DNA of 64,000 nt, from assembly GCA_035771165.1 (NCBI GenBank), contig JAWNZC010000280.1, positions 124,001 to 188,000 of the forward strand, read 5' to 3'. The notes below the pieces were generated by a model that worked only from the letters and a program-made list of their open reading frames with translations, did not search any database and had not been told where the DNA came from. This document shows, piece after piece, positions 31,449 to 43,473 of this stretch. Origin of the DNA: Paragorgia papillata. Taxonomy: Eukaryota; Cnidaria; Anthozoa; Scleralcyonacea; Coralliidae. The position numbers were made by a program, and so were the translations under genes. Position 1 is the stretch's first letter. Every line of letters starts with the position of its first letter.

Positions 31449-32750
31449 AAATATAGTATGTGAAGGTGTTTTGGGTAAAAGATACTGAAGTGTTATCGAA
31501 GCTGCAATCATATACATACGCAGGTTGTCACATGCAATGCTAAGATCTAAAGTCTATTAAACAGTGATGGATCCAGCTTGATCTGGTAGGGGTGCTGCTG
31601 CAGGGGCGGATCTAGAATTTTTTTAACCTTAGTCAAACCATTCCTAGGGGGGTCCAGGGGGCATGATCCTACGGTAATTTTTTGAAATTTGGACCTCTGA
31701 AATAGCATTTCCTGCATTCTGACGGTACTTTGAAGACAGATTTAAAAGTTTTAAATCGTGTTTTCAATAGCGCATTTTATCAAACCTGGAAGGTGTCAAA
31801 TAAATTTAGGGATAAAGTGGACGTTTTATTATACAAATACATTTAAAATTATAGAAAATAATGGGGGGAAATCCAATAAATCGAATCTTAGGTAACTGGT
31901 ACGTATGCACCCCGCCGACGTATTCAAAATGCAGCATTTCCATTATTAAAAAATAAAAATGACTTCAAAGCTATATACTTGCTGTTTTAATACTTGCCGA
32001 AATCAGTTGGGATTTTGGATAATTGAGTAATTGGCACCCCCCCCCCCCCCTGCACCCCCTTGGCCAAGGGCCAGGGCCATGTAATGATTGCCATTTCGGA
32101 ACATATATTAATATGTTTTGTGGCCCGTTCTTTTTGTCATCGGTGGTTAGAACGTAAGAATAATATATTTACTCGGGCACCTGTGGTAGCCGAGTCTAGG
32201 TTTCGGCTCCGTTTGCTTTCTTCGCCACACAAAACTGCAAAATTGCGCAATACCTCCCATATATGGAGCCTATACACTTCGAGTGTTCCATCACTTCGAA
32301 AATTCATCAACAGTCATGTTCCTTCGTTCCTACTCTGTGGAACTTTGTATCAAGCACATCACTGATCAACCATATAAGCAATTTACTTGGAAAACCTACC
32401 AACAATTTCGTCAAAGGCAAAGCTAGCCGAAGCTGTTGCATCCAAGTGGCAACCGAACCGACAACGATATACAGTATATTTTTCTCATGGCTAAACAAAA
32501 AATATTTTATAATACCGCCGGTACAGAGATGAAGATCAAAACGCTAACATTCTGGATCTTTATATTGGCACTGTATACACTTTGTCATGCTTTTGGTCGA
32601 GCAATTGCGATGTTCATAGGTTTTCCACATGGCCTCAGCAATACTAACAGTTGTTCAATGATCTGGCTCACGACTGTCTGTGAATTGGTCTGAACTCTGA
32701 GGACCTGTAATTCTGTAAACCTCGCGCGTTATAGAGACCTCTGAACTTTC
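31449..32750. other. No gene recognised; possible hAT terminus and C-run
   Basis: CAGGGGCGGATCTAG near 31601 resembles a hAT-type terminus, but no matching end with a target duplication was found. A C-run at 32037-32050 differs in length from the G-run in the other arm (37196-37211). A frame at 32060-32365 (101 codons) resembles no family. Confidence 0.45.
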
Positions 32751-32751
32751 C

Positions 32752-32789
32752 AGTAGCCCGAGAGAACACCTGACCCAGGTGTCTTGTTG
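32752..32789 (-). repeat. 37-bp dispersed motif, copy 3
   Basis: On the minus strand, ACAAGACACCTGGGTCAGGT then GTTCTCTCGGGCTACTG. Same motif as 17131-17169 and 31412-31448. Confidence 0.7.
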
Positions 32790-32920
32790 TATATACAATA
32801 CCCTGGTTGCTATGGGTGTTTTCATTGGTGGTTGCCCATGATCTATTAGAGGACAGACACATGGATCACGTCAGCTGACTTGCTTTTTTCTTTCTTCATG
32901 CCCCAAAATCCGACAAGAGT

Positions 32921-33055
32921 TTGTCTGTTCAGTTATACATGCACAGAAGACGTGGTAAGAACATCAGTGAGGCACTCGACTGCGTCTCGTGGGCCACTTT
33001 TTTGTTCTTACCACGTTTTGACGTCATCTGTGTGCATCTATAACTGAACGGACAA
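32921..33055. mobile_element. Foldback MITE TTGTCTGTTCAGTTATA
   Basis: TTGTCTGTTCAGTTATACAT..GACGTGGTAAGAAC is mirrored by GTTCTTACCACGTTTTGACG ... TATAACTGAACGGACAA, separated by about 35 bases. Right-arm copy about 36195-36329. Confidence 0.85.
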
Positions 33056-33080
33056 CGGCTAAAGGAATCTATTTGTTAAA

Positions 33081-33249
33081 TATAGAGCGTTTTCACTCAC
33101 GTGATCGGTGGCCCCATGGGGGTGGTGAAACAATACGAAATATTTGAATAAGAAAGAGCTAATTCCCATACCGTACACCAATATGGCCGCCATTTCATTG
33201 TTTTGGTACACCAATATGGCCGCCGTGACGTCGATGAAAACGCTCTATA
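33081..33249. mobile_element. TA-type MITE TATAGAGCGTTTTCA, spans left breakpoint
   Basis: Ends TATAGAGCGTTTTCA and TGAAAACGCTCTATA are exact complements. The interior has repeated ACACCAATATGGCCGCC. Palindrome identity stops at 33149, about 69 bases into this element. The right arm has only that part (36101-36169), joined to unrelated sequence. Confidence 0.9.
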
Positions 33250-33418
33250 CTAGAAATTACTATCGCAAGTGAAATGCTGCCTCAAAAGGGATTATTATAT
33301 TTTAAATATAAGTTTCTTTTCCGAGTGAGCTATGTATTCTGCTATGTATGTATATATATGTATATATTTAATTAAACTTGTTCTTAAGTTGTTGTAGTTT
33401 TTGTTGTACAAGCTGTGT

Positions 33419-34008
33419 CAGGGCCTTTTTAACATATAAGCTGGGGGGGGGGGGGGACATTTGCCCCCCTTGTGCCCCCCCCCCCCACGAATCAATTTTT
33501 GCCCCCCCCCCCCAGGAAAAGTCCCTTTTTCTTAAATTTAATACAAACAAATAAGCAAGGAATAAAACATAAACAAATGGAAAGTATGTTTTAGGCCTTA
33601 ATTAACAACTTAGATTTATATATAAACGAAAAAGCCTGCCTCAGAAACAGTAAACAAATATTTTGGCCACGAAGGTCTCTTGAAAATGCCCCTCCACGGG
33701 AAAATCCTTATGTGGTGACGAAAAATCTTTTTATAGTTCCTCCCAAAATTTTCCATATTATACTTGAAAGTGAACAAGCTGATGAGTTCTGAAACAAAGC
33801 GAAACAGTCAGAAATGTGTTGTATTTTAACTAGTTTTTATGACATTTTATGACTTTCAGTGTTCTTAAAAATCACCCCTCAGAACGCAGGAAATGGCATT
33901 TGACTCTAAATTTCAAACATTTCCGGGGGGGCATGCCCCCGGACCCCCTACAAGAGTCCCTTTTTGGGAACTCCCCCCCCCACGGGAAAATCCTTAAAAA
34001 AGGCCCTG
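33419..34008. mobile_element. hAT MITE with AGCTGTGT duplication
   Basis: CAGGGCCTTTTTAA...TTAAAAAAGGCCCTG is flanked by the perfect 8-bp duplication AGCTGTGT (33411-33418 and 34009-34016). The interior has long G and C runs (GGGGGG, CCCCCC) that may be unstable. No coding capacity. Confidence 0.95.
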
Positions 34009-34012
34009 AGCT

Positions 34013-34128
34013 GTGTTGAGTTGCCAATGGTTAGAAAAACTCAGAGCTCATGCAGTCAGTACTTGAACCTGACTTGAGTCCTGACCGCATGGAGCTCAGA
34101 GTTTTTCTGAACATTAACAACTCAACAC
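34013..34128. repeat. Imperfect foldback stem
   Basis: GTGTTGAGTTG..TTAGAAAAACTC/AGAGCTC is mirrored by GAGCTCAGAGTTTTTCTGA..CAACTCAACAC. The stem existed before the hAT MITE inserted at its left tip. Confidence 0.75.
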
Positions 34129-34503
34129 AACATGTGCAGTAAAAACTACAACAACTTACTAACATCAAGCTGTAATTTACCAAACCAACTAACAACATGT
34201 GTTCTTCTTCATTTTGAATTGTGCTTATGACAAATTTAACTGTATTTCGTTCATTTAAAGCACTCGATAGTACAACCTTAGAATTGGACGAGATGCTTCG
34301 TGGAGTAAATCGTTGCCAGGAATGATGTTGATGCTGTGCAATGGAAGAATGATGTTCAAACTGTGGCAAAAGGTTAATATATCTATGCATAAAAATTAAA
34401 ATAACACCAAAAAGTGTTTTCTCTCATTGGTACAACGTGCTACTAAGCACTTCAACAAAGGTCTTACCTAATCGAGACAGAGATTCCAGGCGGAAAACGT
34501 AAT

Positions 34504-36025
34504 TTAGTTAAAAATACCAAAGCCCAGACAATTACTTTGAAAAAGCCCATAACATTGAAGAAATGGTAAAAATGAAAATATTTATTGAACTAACGTTTCA
34601 TCACTACATCTTCAGAGTGATTAAATTATTATAATTTCAAATTTTAACCGCTATTTTGTAATTTTATACTCGTTGTCTTAGTAACCTTGTGTATATAAAG
34701 TCTTTGTAATTGTAATAATTTAATCACTCTGAAGATGTTGCATGTAGTGACGAAACGTTAGTTCACATGGATACAGTCCTATCTCACAGACAGAAGTCAG
34801 TTTGTATGTATTGATAATGAACGATCAACTAGTCATAAATTAAACTGTGGGGTGCCTCAAGGTTCAGTCCTTGGACCCCTTTTGTATTTGCTGTATATAT
34901 CTCCCCTTGGCGACGTAATTAAGAAACATAATTTATCATATCACTTCTATGCTGACGATATTCAAATCTATATAATCTTCCAACCATCCAACGAGAATGA
35001 GCCAGATTATTCTATATCTATATTAGAAAGATGTATACTTGATATCAACGATTGGATGACAGCTAACATGTTGAAACTTAACAATGATAAGACGGAGCTC
35101 ATTCTAATCAATGCTCACAACCGACCATCGCCTCCCCTGCACTCAATTAATGCTGTAAACGAGTGTATTGAAACGTCACAATCAATTAAAAATCTTGGTA
35201 TCTGGCTAGATGATAGACTATCGATGAAAAAGCAAATAAATATGATATGCAAATCGGCATTCTACCATCTAAAGAATATAGCAAGTATAAGGCGATTTCT
35301 ATCACTACATCACTGTGAAATACTGATTCATGCATTTGTCACGAATAAATTGGACCACTGCAACTCTCTGTTAACTGGTCTGCCTAAATATCTTATTGAA
35401 AAACTACAATATGTACAAAATTCTGCCGCACGTCTATTGACATACACACGAAAATATGATCACATCACTCCAGTGCTGAAAGAACTTCATTGGTTACCTG
35501 TTGCTGAAAGGATTGACTTTAAAATTTTACTGTTAACTTTCAAGGCTATTAATAATATAGCTCCGAAGTACTTACAGGAACTTTTAATTCTATATGAAAC
35601 AACTAGACCATTACGTTCTTCAAATAAACAACTCCTAGTCGTACCTAAATATAATATGAAATCATATGGTCTGCGAGCTTTTTCAGTTATTGCACCAACG
35701 CTTTGGAACAACCTCACAGAAGACATTAGATGTATTACATCATTAGGCATTTTTAAGACAACAGTTAAGACATTTCTCTTTAATCGAGCTTTTGTTGATC
35801 CTTAGTTAATAATCTTTAACTTTACTTATTGTAATAGATTCTAATATTTATATAATTTACTTAGATCTTCTATTTATGTAAAGCGCTATTGGATACCTCT
35901 TAGAAATAGCGCTATATAAATGTATATTATTATTATTATTATTATAAATATTTTCATTTTTACCATTTCTTCAATGTTATGGGCTTTTTCAAAGTAATTG
36001 TCTGGGCTTTGATATTTTTAACTAA
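34504..36025. mobile_element. Long-TIR foldback MITE split by a LINE
   Basis: The left part (TTAGTTAAAAATACCAAAGC ... AATAATTTAATC-type sequence to about 34640) is mirrored first at 34718-34765 and then, after the LINE, at 35945-36025 (GGCTTTGATATTTTTAACTAA). With the LINE removed the element is about 340 bp with terminal repeats of about 125 bp; a TA flanks both ends. Within the stem, CATCACTACATCTTCAGAGT pairs with ACTCTGAAGATG..GTAGTGA. Confidence 0.85.
34768..35805 (+). pseudogene. 5'-truncated LINE reverse transcriptase (CR1/L2-like)
   Basis: The open frame starts without ATG at the MITE junction: [20 protein letters not shown], then [20 protein letters not shown] and [10 protein letters not shown] (RT box with catalytic Asp pair). 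Palm/thumb features follow ([25 protein letters not shown]), and the C-terminal region includes [20 protein letters not shown]. About 345 codons without a stop to 35805. N-terminal endonuclease and RT fingers are missing, so it is a 5'-truncated copy. The 3' end, AATAGCGCTATATAAATGTA then (ATT)n to about 35944, is typical of L2/CR1-type tails. The frame is intact, so insertion is fairly recent. Confidence 0.85.
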
Positions 36026-36100
36026 AGGTATTATCTGTGTTATGTGAATGTTGTATTTAAGACTATAATTCTTAGGCCTGCGCTAAACGTCGCGCAATAG

Positions 36101-36169
36101 ATTCAAATATTTCGTATTGTTTCACCACCCCCATGGGGCCACCGATCACGTGAGTGAAAACGCTCTATA
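36101..36169. mobile_element. Truncated MITE at right breakpoint
   Basis: Begins ATTCAAATATTTCGTATTG and ends GTGAAAACGCTCTATA. It is the first part of the MITE intact at 33081-33249 on the other side of the spacer. The sequence before it (GTCGCGCAATAG) is not MITE. Confidence 0.9.
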
Positions 36170-38089
36170 TTTAACAAATAGATTCCCTTTAGCCGTTGTC
36201 CGTTCAGTTATAGATGCACACAGATGACGTCAAAACGTGGTAAGAACAAAAAAGTGGCCCACGAGACGCAGTCGAGTGCCTCACTGATGTTCTTACCACG
36301 TCTTCTGTGCATGTATAACTGAACAGACAAACTCTTGTCGGATTTTGGGGCATGAAGAAAGAAAAAAGCAAGTCAGCTGACGTGATCCATGTGTCTGTCC
36401 TCTAATAGATCATGGGCAACCACCAATGAAAACACCCATAGCAACCAGGGTATTGTATATACAACAAGACACCTGGGTCAGGTGTTCGCTCGGGCTACTG
36501 GAAAGTTCAGAGGTCTCTATAACGCGCGAGGTTTACAGAATTACAGGTCCTCAGAGTTCAGACCAATTCACAGACAGTCGTGAACCAGATCATTTAACAA
36601 CTGTTAGTATTGCTGAAGCCATGTGGAAAACCTATGAACATCGCAAATTGCTCGACCAAAAGCATGAGAAAGTGTATACAGTGCCAATATAAAGATCCAG
36701 AATGTTAGCGTTTTGATCTTCATCTCTGTACCGGCGGTATTATAAAATATTTTTTGTTTAGCCATGAGAAAAATATACTGTATATCGTTGTCGGTTCGGT
36801 TGCCACTTGGATGCAACAGCTTCGGCTAGCTTTGCCTTTGACGAAATTGTTGGTAGGTTTTCCAAGTAAATTGCTTATATGGTTGATCAGTGATGTGCTT
36901 GATACAAAGTTCCACAGAGTAGGAACGAAGGAACATGACTGTCGATGAATTTTCGAAGTGATGGAACACTCGAAGTGTATAGGCTCCATATATGGGAGGT
37001 ATTGCGCAATTTTGCAGTTTTGTGTGGCGAAGAAAGCAAACGGAGCCGAAACCTAGACTCGGCTACCACAGGTGCCCGAGTAAATATATTATTCTTACGT
37101 TCTAACCACCGATGACAAAAAGAACGGGCCACAAAACATATTAATATATGTTCCGAAATGGCAATCATTACCTGGCCCTTGGCCAAGGGGGTGCAGGGGG
37201 GGGGGGGGGGGGTGCCAATTACTCAATTATCCAAAATCCCAACTGATTTCGGCAAGTATTAAAACAGCAAGTATATAGCTTTGAAGTCATTTTTATTTTT
37301 TAATAATGGAAATGCTGCATTTTGAATACGTCGGCGGGGTGCATACGTACCAGTTACCTAAGATTCGATTTATTGGATTTCCCCCCATTATTTTCTATAA
37401 TTTTAAATGTATTTGTATAATAAAACGTCCACTTTATCCCTAAATTTATTTGACACCTTCAGGTTTGATAAAATGCGCTATTGAAAACACGATTTAAAAC
37501 TTTTAAATCTGTCTTCAAAGTACCGTCAGAATGCAGGAAATGCTATTTCAGAGGTCCAAATTTCAAAAAATTTCCGGAGGATCATGCCCCCTGGACCCCC
37601 CTAGGAATGGTTTGACTAAGGTTAAAAAAATTCTAGATCCGCCCCTGCAGCAGCACCCCTACCAGATCAAGCTGGATCCATCACTGTTTAATAGACTTTA
37701 GATCTTAGCATTGCATGTGACAACCTGCGTATGTATATGATTGCAGCTTCGATAACACTTCAGTATCTTTTACCCAAAACACCTTCACATACTATATTTG
37801 CAGTAGCCCAAGTGAACGCCTGACCAGGCGTCTTGTTTCCTTTTGTTCCATGTTATTGCATATGCAGTTATCAACTCTTCACGTGCTACAACAAATGTTA
37901 ATCACAACATGCATACAATCACAATCGTTAAAATAGTTTAAAAAATAATATTTACATTATCTTTGACAAGTTATTTCCAAACTACATCTAGAAGGAGAAG
38001 TTCAATTTCCAAAACGATTTGCAAAAACCCCTCAAAATCACATCCTTTTGACCGTTGGTCAACTTCAAACACTCCTAAAATGTTTCTAA

Positions 38090-38167
38090 GCCCCAAGCAG
38101 GAATCGAACCTGCAACCTTCTAATAAAGACCAGTTACTAGACGCTCTAACCACTGAGCTATTGAGGC
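38090..38167 (-). tRNA. tRNA-like sequence, right-arm copy
   Basis: Reverse-complement copy of 31081-31158, keeping the 8-bp anticodon stem, GGT loop and both internal promoter boxes. Confidence 0.6.
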
Positions 38168-39328
38168 TCAGAAAATAAGAAACATTTACTGAATACTTGA
38201 GTTTGACGAATGTCTACCGTCTAACCGTACACATACACTACATTTATACTCACCACCAATACTTGTTTTTATTATATGGCTGGGCTTGTTTTCGGGTCAT
38301 TACGCCAAACGGCGCACGCTGATTGGTTGCTGAGAGGTCTGGAAAAAGCCGTAATGCCCTCTCGGCACTGTGAGAGGGCATTACGTCCTTTTTAATGACC
38401 TGCAAGTTTTGGTGGGAAAATTACTGAGTTGATTTGAATGAAAATAAAAGCGAATTAGATATATTCGTTGGAAAATTTTGAACAATAATACGTCCTGAAA
38501 CATTAGTGTTTCTTTTTATAAAAACTTCTTATTTAAAAGCGCGAAAAATAAAAGCCTAACAGGTGTAAACATGAAGCGAAACGAACAAGCTCAAAAGTAA
38601 GAACTAAGGTGAACAGCGACACCTGATCAAGGCAAACGTAGAACTAAAAACAGATAAGAAAACAAACCAAAAGCCATATAATAAAAGGCTTATTAACCTC
38701 GTTTTCTCGGTCTGTACGGGAAAGTATTTGTCCTCGGTTTCTCTCTCGCACAAACCTCGCTCCTTCGTCGCTCGGTCTGTACGAAAACCTCAGGCAAATA
38801 CTTTCCCGTACAGACCTCGAACTCGGTTAATAAGCCTTTATTAACGATGTATTGTATTATAACTTATTGGATTCATGCCAAGCCCAACATGGCAAAATAT
38901 TTAAGTCGAGAATTCAATATTGGGCGAGACCGATGGTTGAGCCTAATATTAAAACTCGAGACTTAAATATTTTCCATATTGGTCGAAGATGAATCCAATA
39001 GGTGTTTTATTATAACGAACAAATAATCGTGCGATTGACAAGTAAATATACCTTGTGCACTTGTCTAAAGGTTGCTGCCCAATATGTAGTTGTCCTACAT
39101 CGTAAAATATTGGGCTGGCACGAGATGCTAATGTAGACATTTGATTGGACGATTATTTGTGAGGAAATAATGTTGTATATTGCGCCATCATGTTTTAAGA
39201 TAAACAGGGCTTTCGATCTTCTTCTTATATGGTAAAGTTAATAAAATCTAATCAAATTGTGACGTCCAAACTCAAAGATTTAATGATTCAAGTACAGTAT
39301 CTGAATATACTGTATTCTGATATTTTAA

Positions 39329-39450
39329 CAGGGATATTAAAGCCCAGCATACTGTAGAATACAAAACAATGGCATAGTATTAAAAGATGCCACTAAAGAT
39401 TTAATACTTTGCCATTGTTTCGTATTCTATGCTGGTCTTCAAAATTCCTG
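39329..39450. mobile_element. TTAA MITE, right-arm copy of 29806-29927
   Basis: Flanked by TTAA at 39325-39328 and 39451-39454, ends CAGG and CCTG. Confidence 0.9.
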
Positions 39451-39464
39451 TTAAACATAACGTA

Positions 39465-40375
39465 AGAGAAGAGAAGAGAGGAGAGGAGAAGAGAAGAGAG
39501 GAGAGGAGAGGAGAAGAGAGGAGAGGAGAGGAGAGGAGAGGAGAGGAGAGGAGAGGAGAGGAGAGGAGAGGAGAGGAGAGGAGAGGAGAGGAGAGGAGAG
39601 GAGAGGAGAGGAGAGGAGAGGAGAGGAGAGGAGAGGAGAGCAGAGGAGAGGAGAGGAGAGCAGAGCAGAGCAGAGGAGAGGAGAGGAGAGGAGAGGAGAG
39701 GAGAGGAGAGGAGAGGAGAGGAGAGGAGAAGAGAGGAGAGGAGAGGAGAGGAGAGGAGAGGAGAGGAGAGGAGAGGAGAAGAGAAGAGAAGAGGAGAGGA
39801 GAGGAGAGGAGAGGAGAGGAGAAGAGAGGAGAAGAGAGGAGAAGAGAAGAGAAGAGAAGAGAGGAGAGGAGAGGAGAGGAGAGGAGAGGAGAGGAGAGGA
39901 GAGGAGAGGAGAGGAGAGGAGAGGAGAGGAGAGGAGAAGAGAAGAGAGGAGAAGAGATGAGATGAGATGAGAGGAGAGGAGAAGAGAAGAGATGAGATGA
40001 GATGAGATATAAGATAAGAGATAAGATAAGAGATAAGAAAGATAAGACATAACATAAGATATAAGAGATAAGATGGGATAAGATGAGATGAGATGAGGTG
40101 AGGTGAGATGAGATAAGGTAAGATAAGAGATAAGATATAAGATAAGATAAGATAAGAGATAACATAAGATATAAGAGATAAGATGGGATAAGATGAGATG
40201 AGGTGAGGTGAGATGAGATAAGGTAAGATAAGATAAGAGATAAAATAAGATAAGATAAGGTAAGGTGAGATGAGATGAGATCAGGTAAGGTGAGGCGAGG
40301 CGGGATGAGAGAAGAGAAGGGAAGAGAAAAGAAGAGAAGAGAAGAGAAGGTAAGGTAAGATAAGAAAAGAAAGGT
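39465..40375. repeat. AGAGG/AAGAG pentanucleotide tract, right arm
   Basis: Counterpart of 28911-29790, about 26 bases longer over the region. Mostly GAGAGGAGAG units; contains AGAGC variants near 39640-39675 that the left tract lacks and lacks the long pure AAGAG block. The internal unit order has diverged faster than the flanks. Confidence 0.95.
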
Positions 40376-40846
40376 TTATTGAAACTCTTGGCAGTATAGA
40401 ACTGAATTATGAGTACTTACAAAATATTTAAACACATAATAGCTAGTTAAGATATACATTCAATAATACATTACATAAGTTAAAATTAATTACCAACCAA
40501 CCACCTATATTTATATGTAACAAAGTTAGATAGTCTCAATGTCCTTGGCTGGGATATAAGGCAGTCAGTAGAGTTACCAGACCTTAATAAATTATAACCA
40601 TGATTTATCTTAGTACTATTAGAATTAAGAAGGTGTTTGAAGGGGCCAGAAGTTTTGTTCCTATCAATAAACTTTTCACATATTTCTGATCTCCTATCAC
40701 TCAAGGAAATCAGTTTAGCTGCCTCAAGAGATGTACTATATGATGGTATGTCAGAAAATATTATGCGCATAGCCCATCTTTGTATAGATTCAATATTTTC
40801 ACATAGGTAAGATGGAAGAGCAGCCCAAACAGGAACTGCATATTTT
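40375..40846 (-). pseudogene. LINE 3' fragment, right-arm copy
   Basis: Minus-strand copy of 28428-28910; its 94-codon frame (40486-40770) is identical in protein to the left copy. Confidence 0.75.
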
Positions 40847-40854
40847 AAAATTGG

Positions 40855-43423
40855 CAGTGCTGTAAAAGTTACATAATTTTTGTAACTAGTTACAGTTACA
40901 TCGTTAGAAAAGTAACTAGTTACAGATAAAAGTTACAATGAAAAGAAAGTAACTAGTTACAGTTACAAAGTTACTTCAAAAATTTTGTAACTAGTTACAA
41001 AGTTACATTCCTTTGTCCGTGTTACTAGAATCAACAAAGAAATTACTGGTTTTTAGATACCAGTACCATAATTATGTTTTTACAACTAAATGCCTAAATA
41101 TAGTTGTCACTAAGCAGAAATAGTCAAATGTGTACATAATGTACCTTTATTATTATATCAAAACCATTTTTATCAAGAAAGAATGACATCCTCAAACTGA
41201 ATATCAGTAACTACAGTATAGTCACATTTTTTAACCAAATATTGTAACTACAGTACCGCTCGCGAGTAAGGTAACATCGACTCGCGCGTCATAGCGAGTA
41301 CTCGCTTCGGCTCGTTGCGCGCGAGTACTCGCACTTCTAGTGAAACCAAACATTGGCAAATACTCGCTACTCGCGAGCACTGCGAGTCAGTGTCACCTAT
41401 AGGATCAGGAAACTACGGGACATTTATATGAGAGAACTAATCAAAGCAATCAACTTTACGACGTAATAAATTAAAACGACGAAGGCTTATACAAGTTTCG
41501 TTAGACAACATTTCAATACATTTCAGCGTCCGATGGCGACGGCTGTTTTTGAAGTATTATATGCACTGTTATCGCGCGATGAATAATCTAAGTTTGACTT
41601 CAACTGATGGAAACGACAGAGCAATCAAAGACAAGTTATATGATGATATGATACAAAAGAAAGAATTATTAAAGGCGCGGCATTTCAATATACATCCATA
41701 TGTTAAAGAATACTCACAGTTTGTCGTTAACGGCGTCGCTCCGTCGCTGACATGCACGTCTTCCAAATTATAGATTTTGAATAATCACAAAACTTTACTT
41801 CCAGTTAAACATCCATATTAAATTTCCATAGTTGGCATTTAGTGTGTATTCAAATGAGCGTTTGCTATGAAGTTTTGCGGGAATTAACCAAAACGCTATA
41901 CAGTTGTATCCGCACTTGGTCTTGAGCAGTGTTTACGTTCTGCTTCAAAAATTATCGAAGCAACGGCGAGTGAGGTCATCGTTTGGTTCGCGAAAAAAAA
42001 AGCCAAAACAATTTCGAAATACATGACATTTTATATAAAACGGCATTATGAAGGTCCATTGATCAAAAGAAAAACGGACAACAACTCATTTATGAACCAC
42101 AAATATACAGCAGTGCATGTCTAGTAAGTTTTTCCGCGACTTTTTCCATGCGGCGCGGCTTTACCTCATTTGAATTGAGATGTGTCAAGTCCGTCCGCAT
42201 GTAATATATTCATAACGTAGCACGTTCATCACAACAGAATACCAAGCGATGAATTTCGTATCGGAATTATAGCTGTGACCATCTTAAAGCGCGAGCATTC
42301 GATAAAACAAAGACTAGGTGAATTTATTAAAATGTTGACATGATTGCTGTAATGCGGCTTCAGCGTGATAAATTCGCCCTCTTCACCTTTAGTCACTGCT
42401 GTACTTTGTGGTTTATAAACGAGTTGTCCGTTTTTCTTTTGATCAATGGGCCTTCATAATGCCTTTTTATATAAAATGCCACGTATTTCGAAATTGTTTT
42501 GGCTTTTTTTTCGCGAGTCAAACGATGACCTCACTCGCCGTTGCTTCGATAATTTTTGAAGCAGAACGTAAACACTGCTCAAGACCAGGTGCCGATACAA
42601 TTACTGTATAGCGTTTTGGTTAATTCCCGCAAAACTTCATAGCAAACGTTCATTTGGATACACACTAAATGCCAACTATGGAAATTTAATATGGATGTTT
42701 AACTGGAAGTAAAGTTTTGTGATTATTCGAAATCTATAATTTGGAAGACGTGCATGTCAGCGACGGCGCGACGCCATTAACGACAAACTGTGAGTATTCT
42801 TTAACATATGGATGTATATTGAAATGCCGTGCCTTTACTAATTGTTTCTATGTATCATATCATCATACAACTTGTCTTTGATTGCTCGATCATTTCCATC
42901 AATTGAAGCCAAACTTAGATCAGTTGTTCATCGCGCGATAACAGTGCATATTATACTTCAATAACAGCCGTCGCCATGTATTGAAATGCCGTCTAACGAA
43001 ACTTGTATAAGCCTTCGTCGTTTTAATTTATTACGTCGTAAAGTTGATTGCTTTGATTATTTCTTTCATATAAATGTCCCGTAGTTTCCTGATTCTATAG
43101 GTGATACTGACTCGTAATGCTCGCGAGTAGCGAGTTGCGAGTATTTGGTTTTGCTAGAAGTGCCAGTACTCGCGCGTAACGAGCCGAAGCGAGTACTCGC
43201 TATGACGCGCGAGTACGCGCGAGTCGATGTTACCTTACTCGCGAGCGGTACTGTAGTTACACTTCTTTAAAAAAGTAACTAGTTATAGTTACTTCTTCAA
43301 AAAGTAACTAGTTATAGTTACAGTTACTTCTTCAGAAAAAGTAACTAGTTTCAGTTACAGTTACTTAAAAATGTAACTAGTTACTGTAACTAGTTACTTG
43401 TAATGAAGTTACTCACAGCACTG
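40855..43423. mobile_element. hAT element, right-arm copy
   Basis: CAGTGCTGT...ACAGCACTG with the AAAATTGG duplication at 40847-40854 and 43424-43431. Contains the nested TA-flanked element 41251-43253. Confidence 0.9.
41251..43253. mobile_element. Nested long-TIR TA element, right-arm copy
   Basis: Same termini and TA duplication as 26010-28024. The tips differ slightly in the number of GAGTACTCGCGC motifs. Short frames inside (for example 41549-41773) are TIR sequence and have no recognised function. Confidence 0.8.
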
Positions 43424-43473
43424 AAAATTGGTCTTACTAATTAACAATAACTATACTACCATAACGTACTTAC

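Larger units (their letters stand above)
10099..33149 (+). repeat. Left arm of giant inverted repeat
   Basis: This stretch is repeated in reverse complement at 36101-64000. Paired landmarks give nearly constant coordinate sums within each block: about 74088-74099 for the outermost part, 79711-79716 at 16667-18560, 77237-77257 at 18560-22250, 69263 at 22250-25839 and about 69250 near the centre. Each jump corresponds to an insertion or deletion in one arm. The inner end is the GAAT at 33146-33149, inside a MITE that continues past the breakpoint on this side only. The outer end is set by the window edge of the other arm, so the true arm may be longer. Confidence 0.97.
33150..36100. other. Unique spacer between palindrome arms
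   Basis: This 2,951-bp segment has no partner in the other arm. It begins in the second half of a MITE (to 33249). It then holds 170 bases without recognisable features, a hAT MITE (33419-34008), a foldback stem (34013-34128), about 375 bases with no recognised feature (34129-34503), a long-TIR element split by a LINE (34504-36025), and 75 further bases before the right arm starts. Confidence 0.9.

Noticed and set aside
34718..34765. CTGAAGA...CGAAAC resembling a hammerhead ribozyme core
   Set aside because: No convincing stems I-III can be drawn, and the segment is fully explained as one arm of the MITE terminal inverted repeat.
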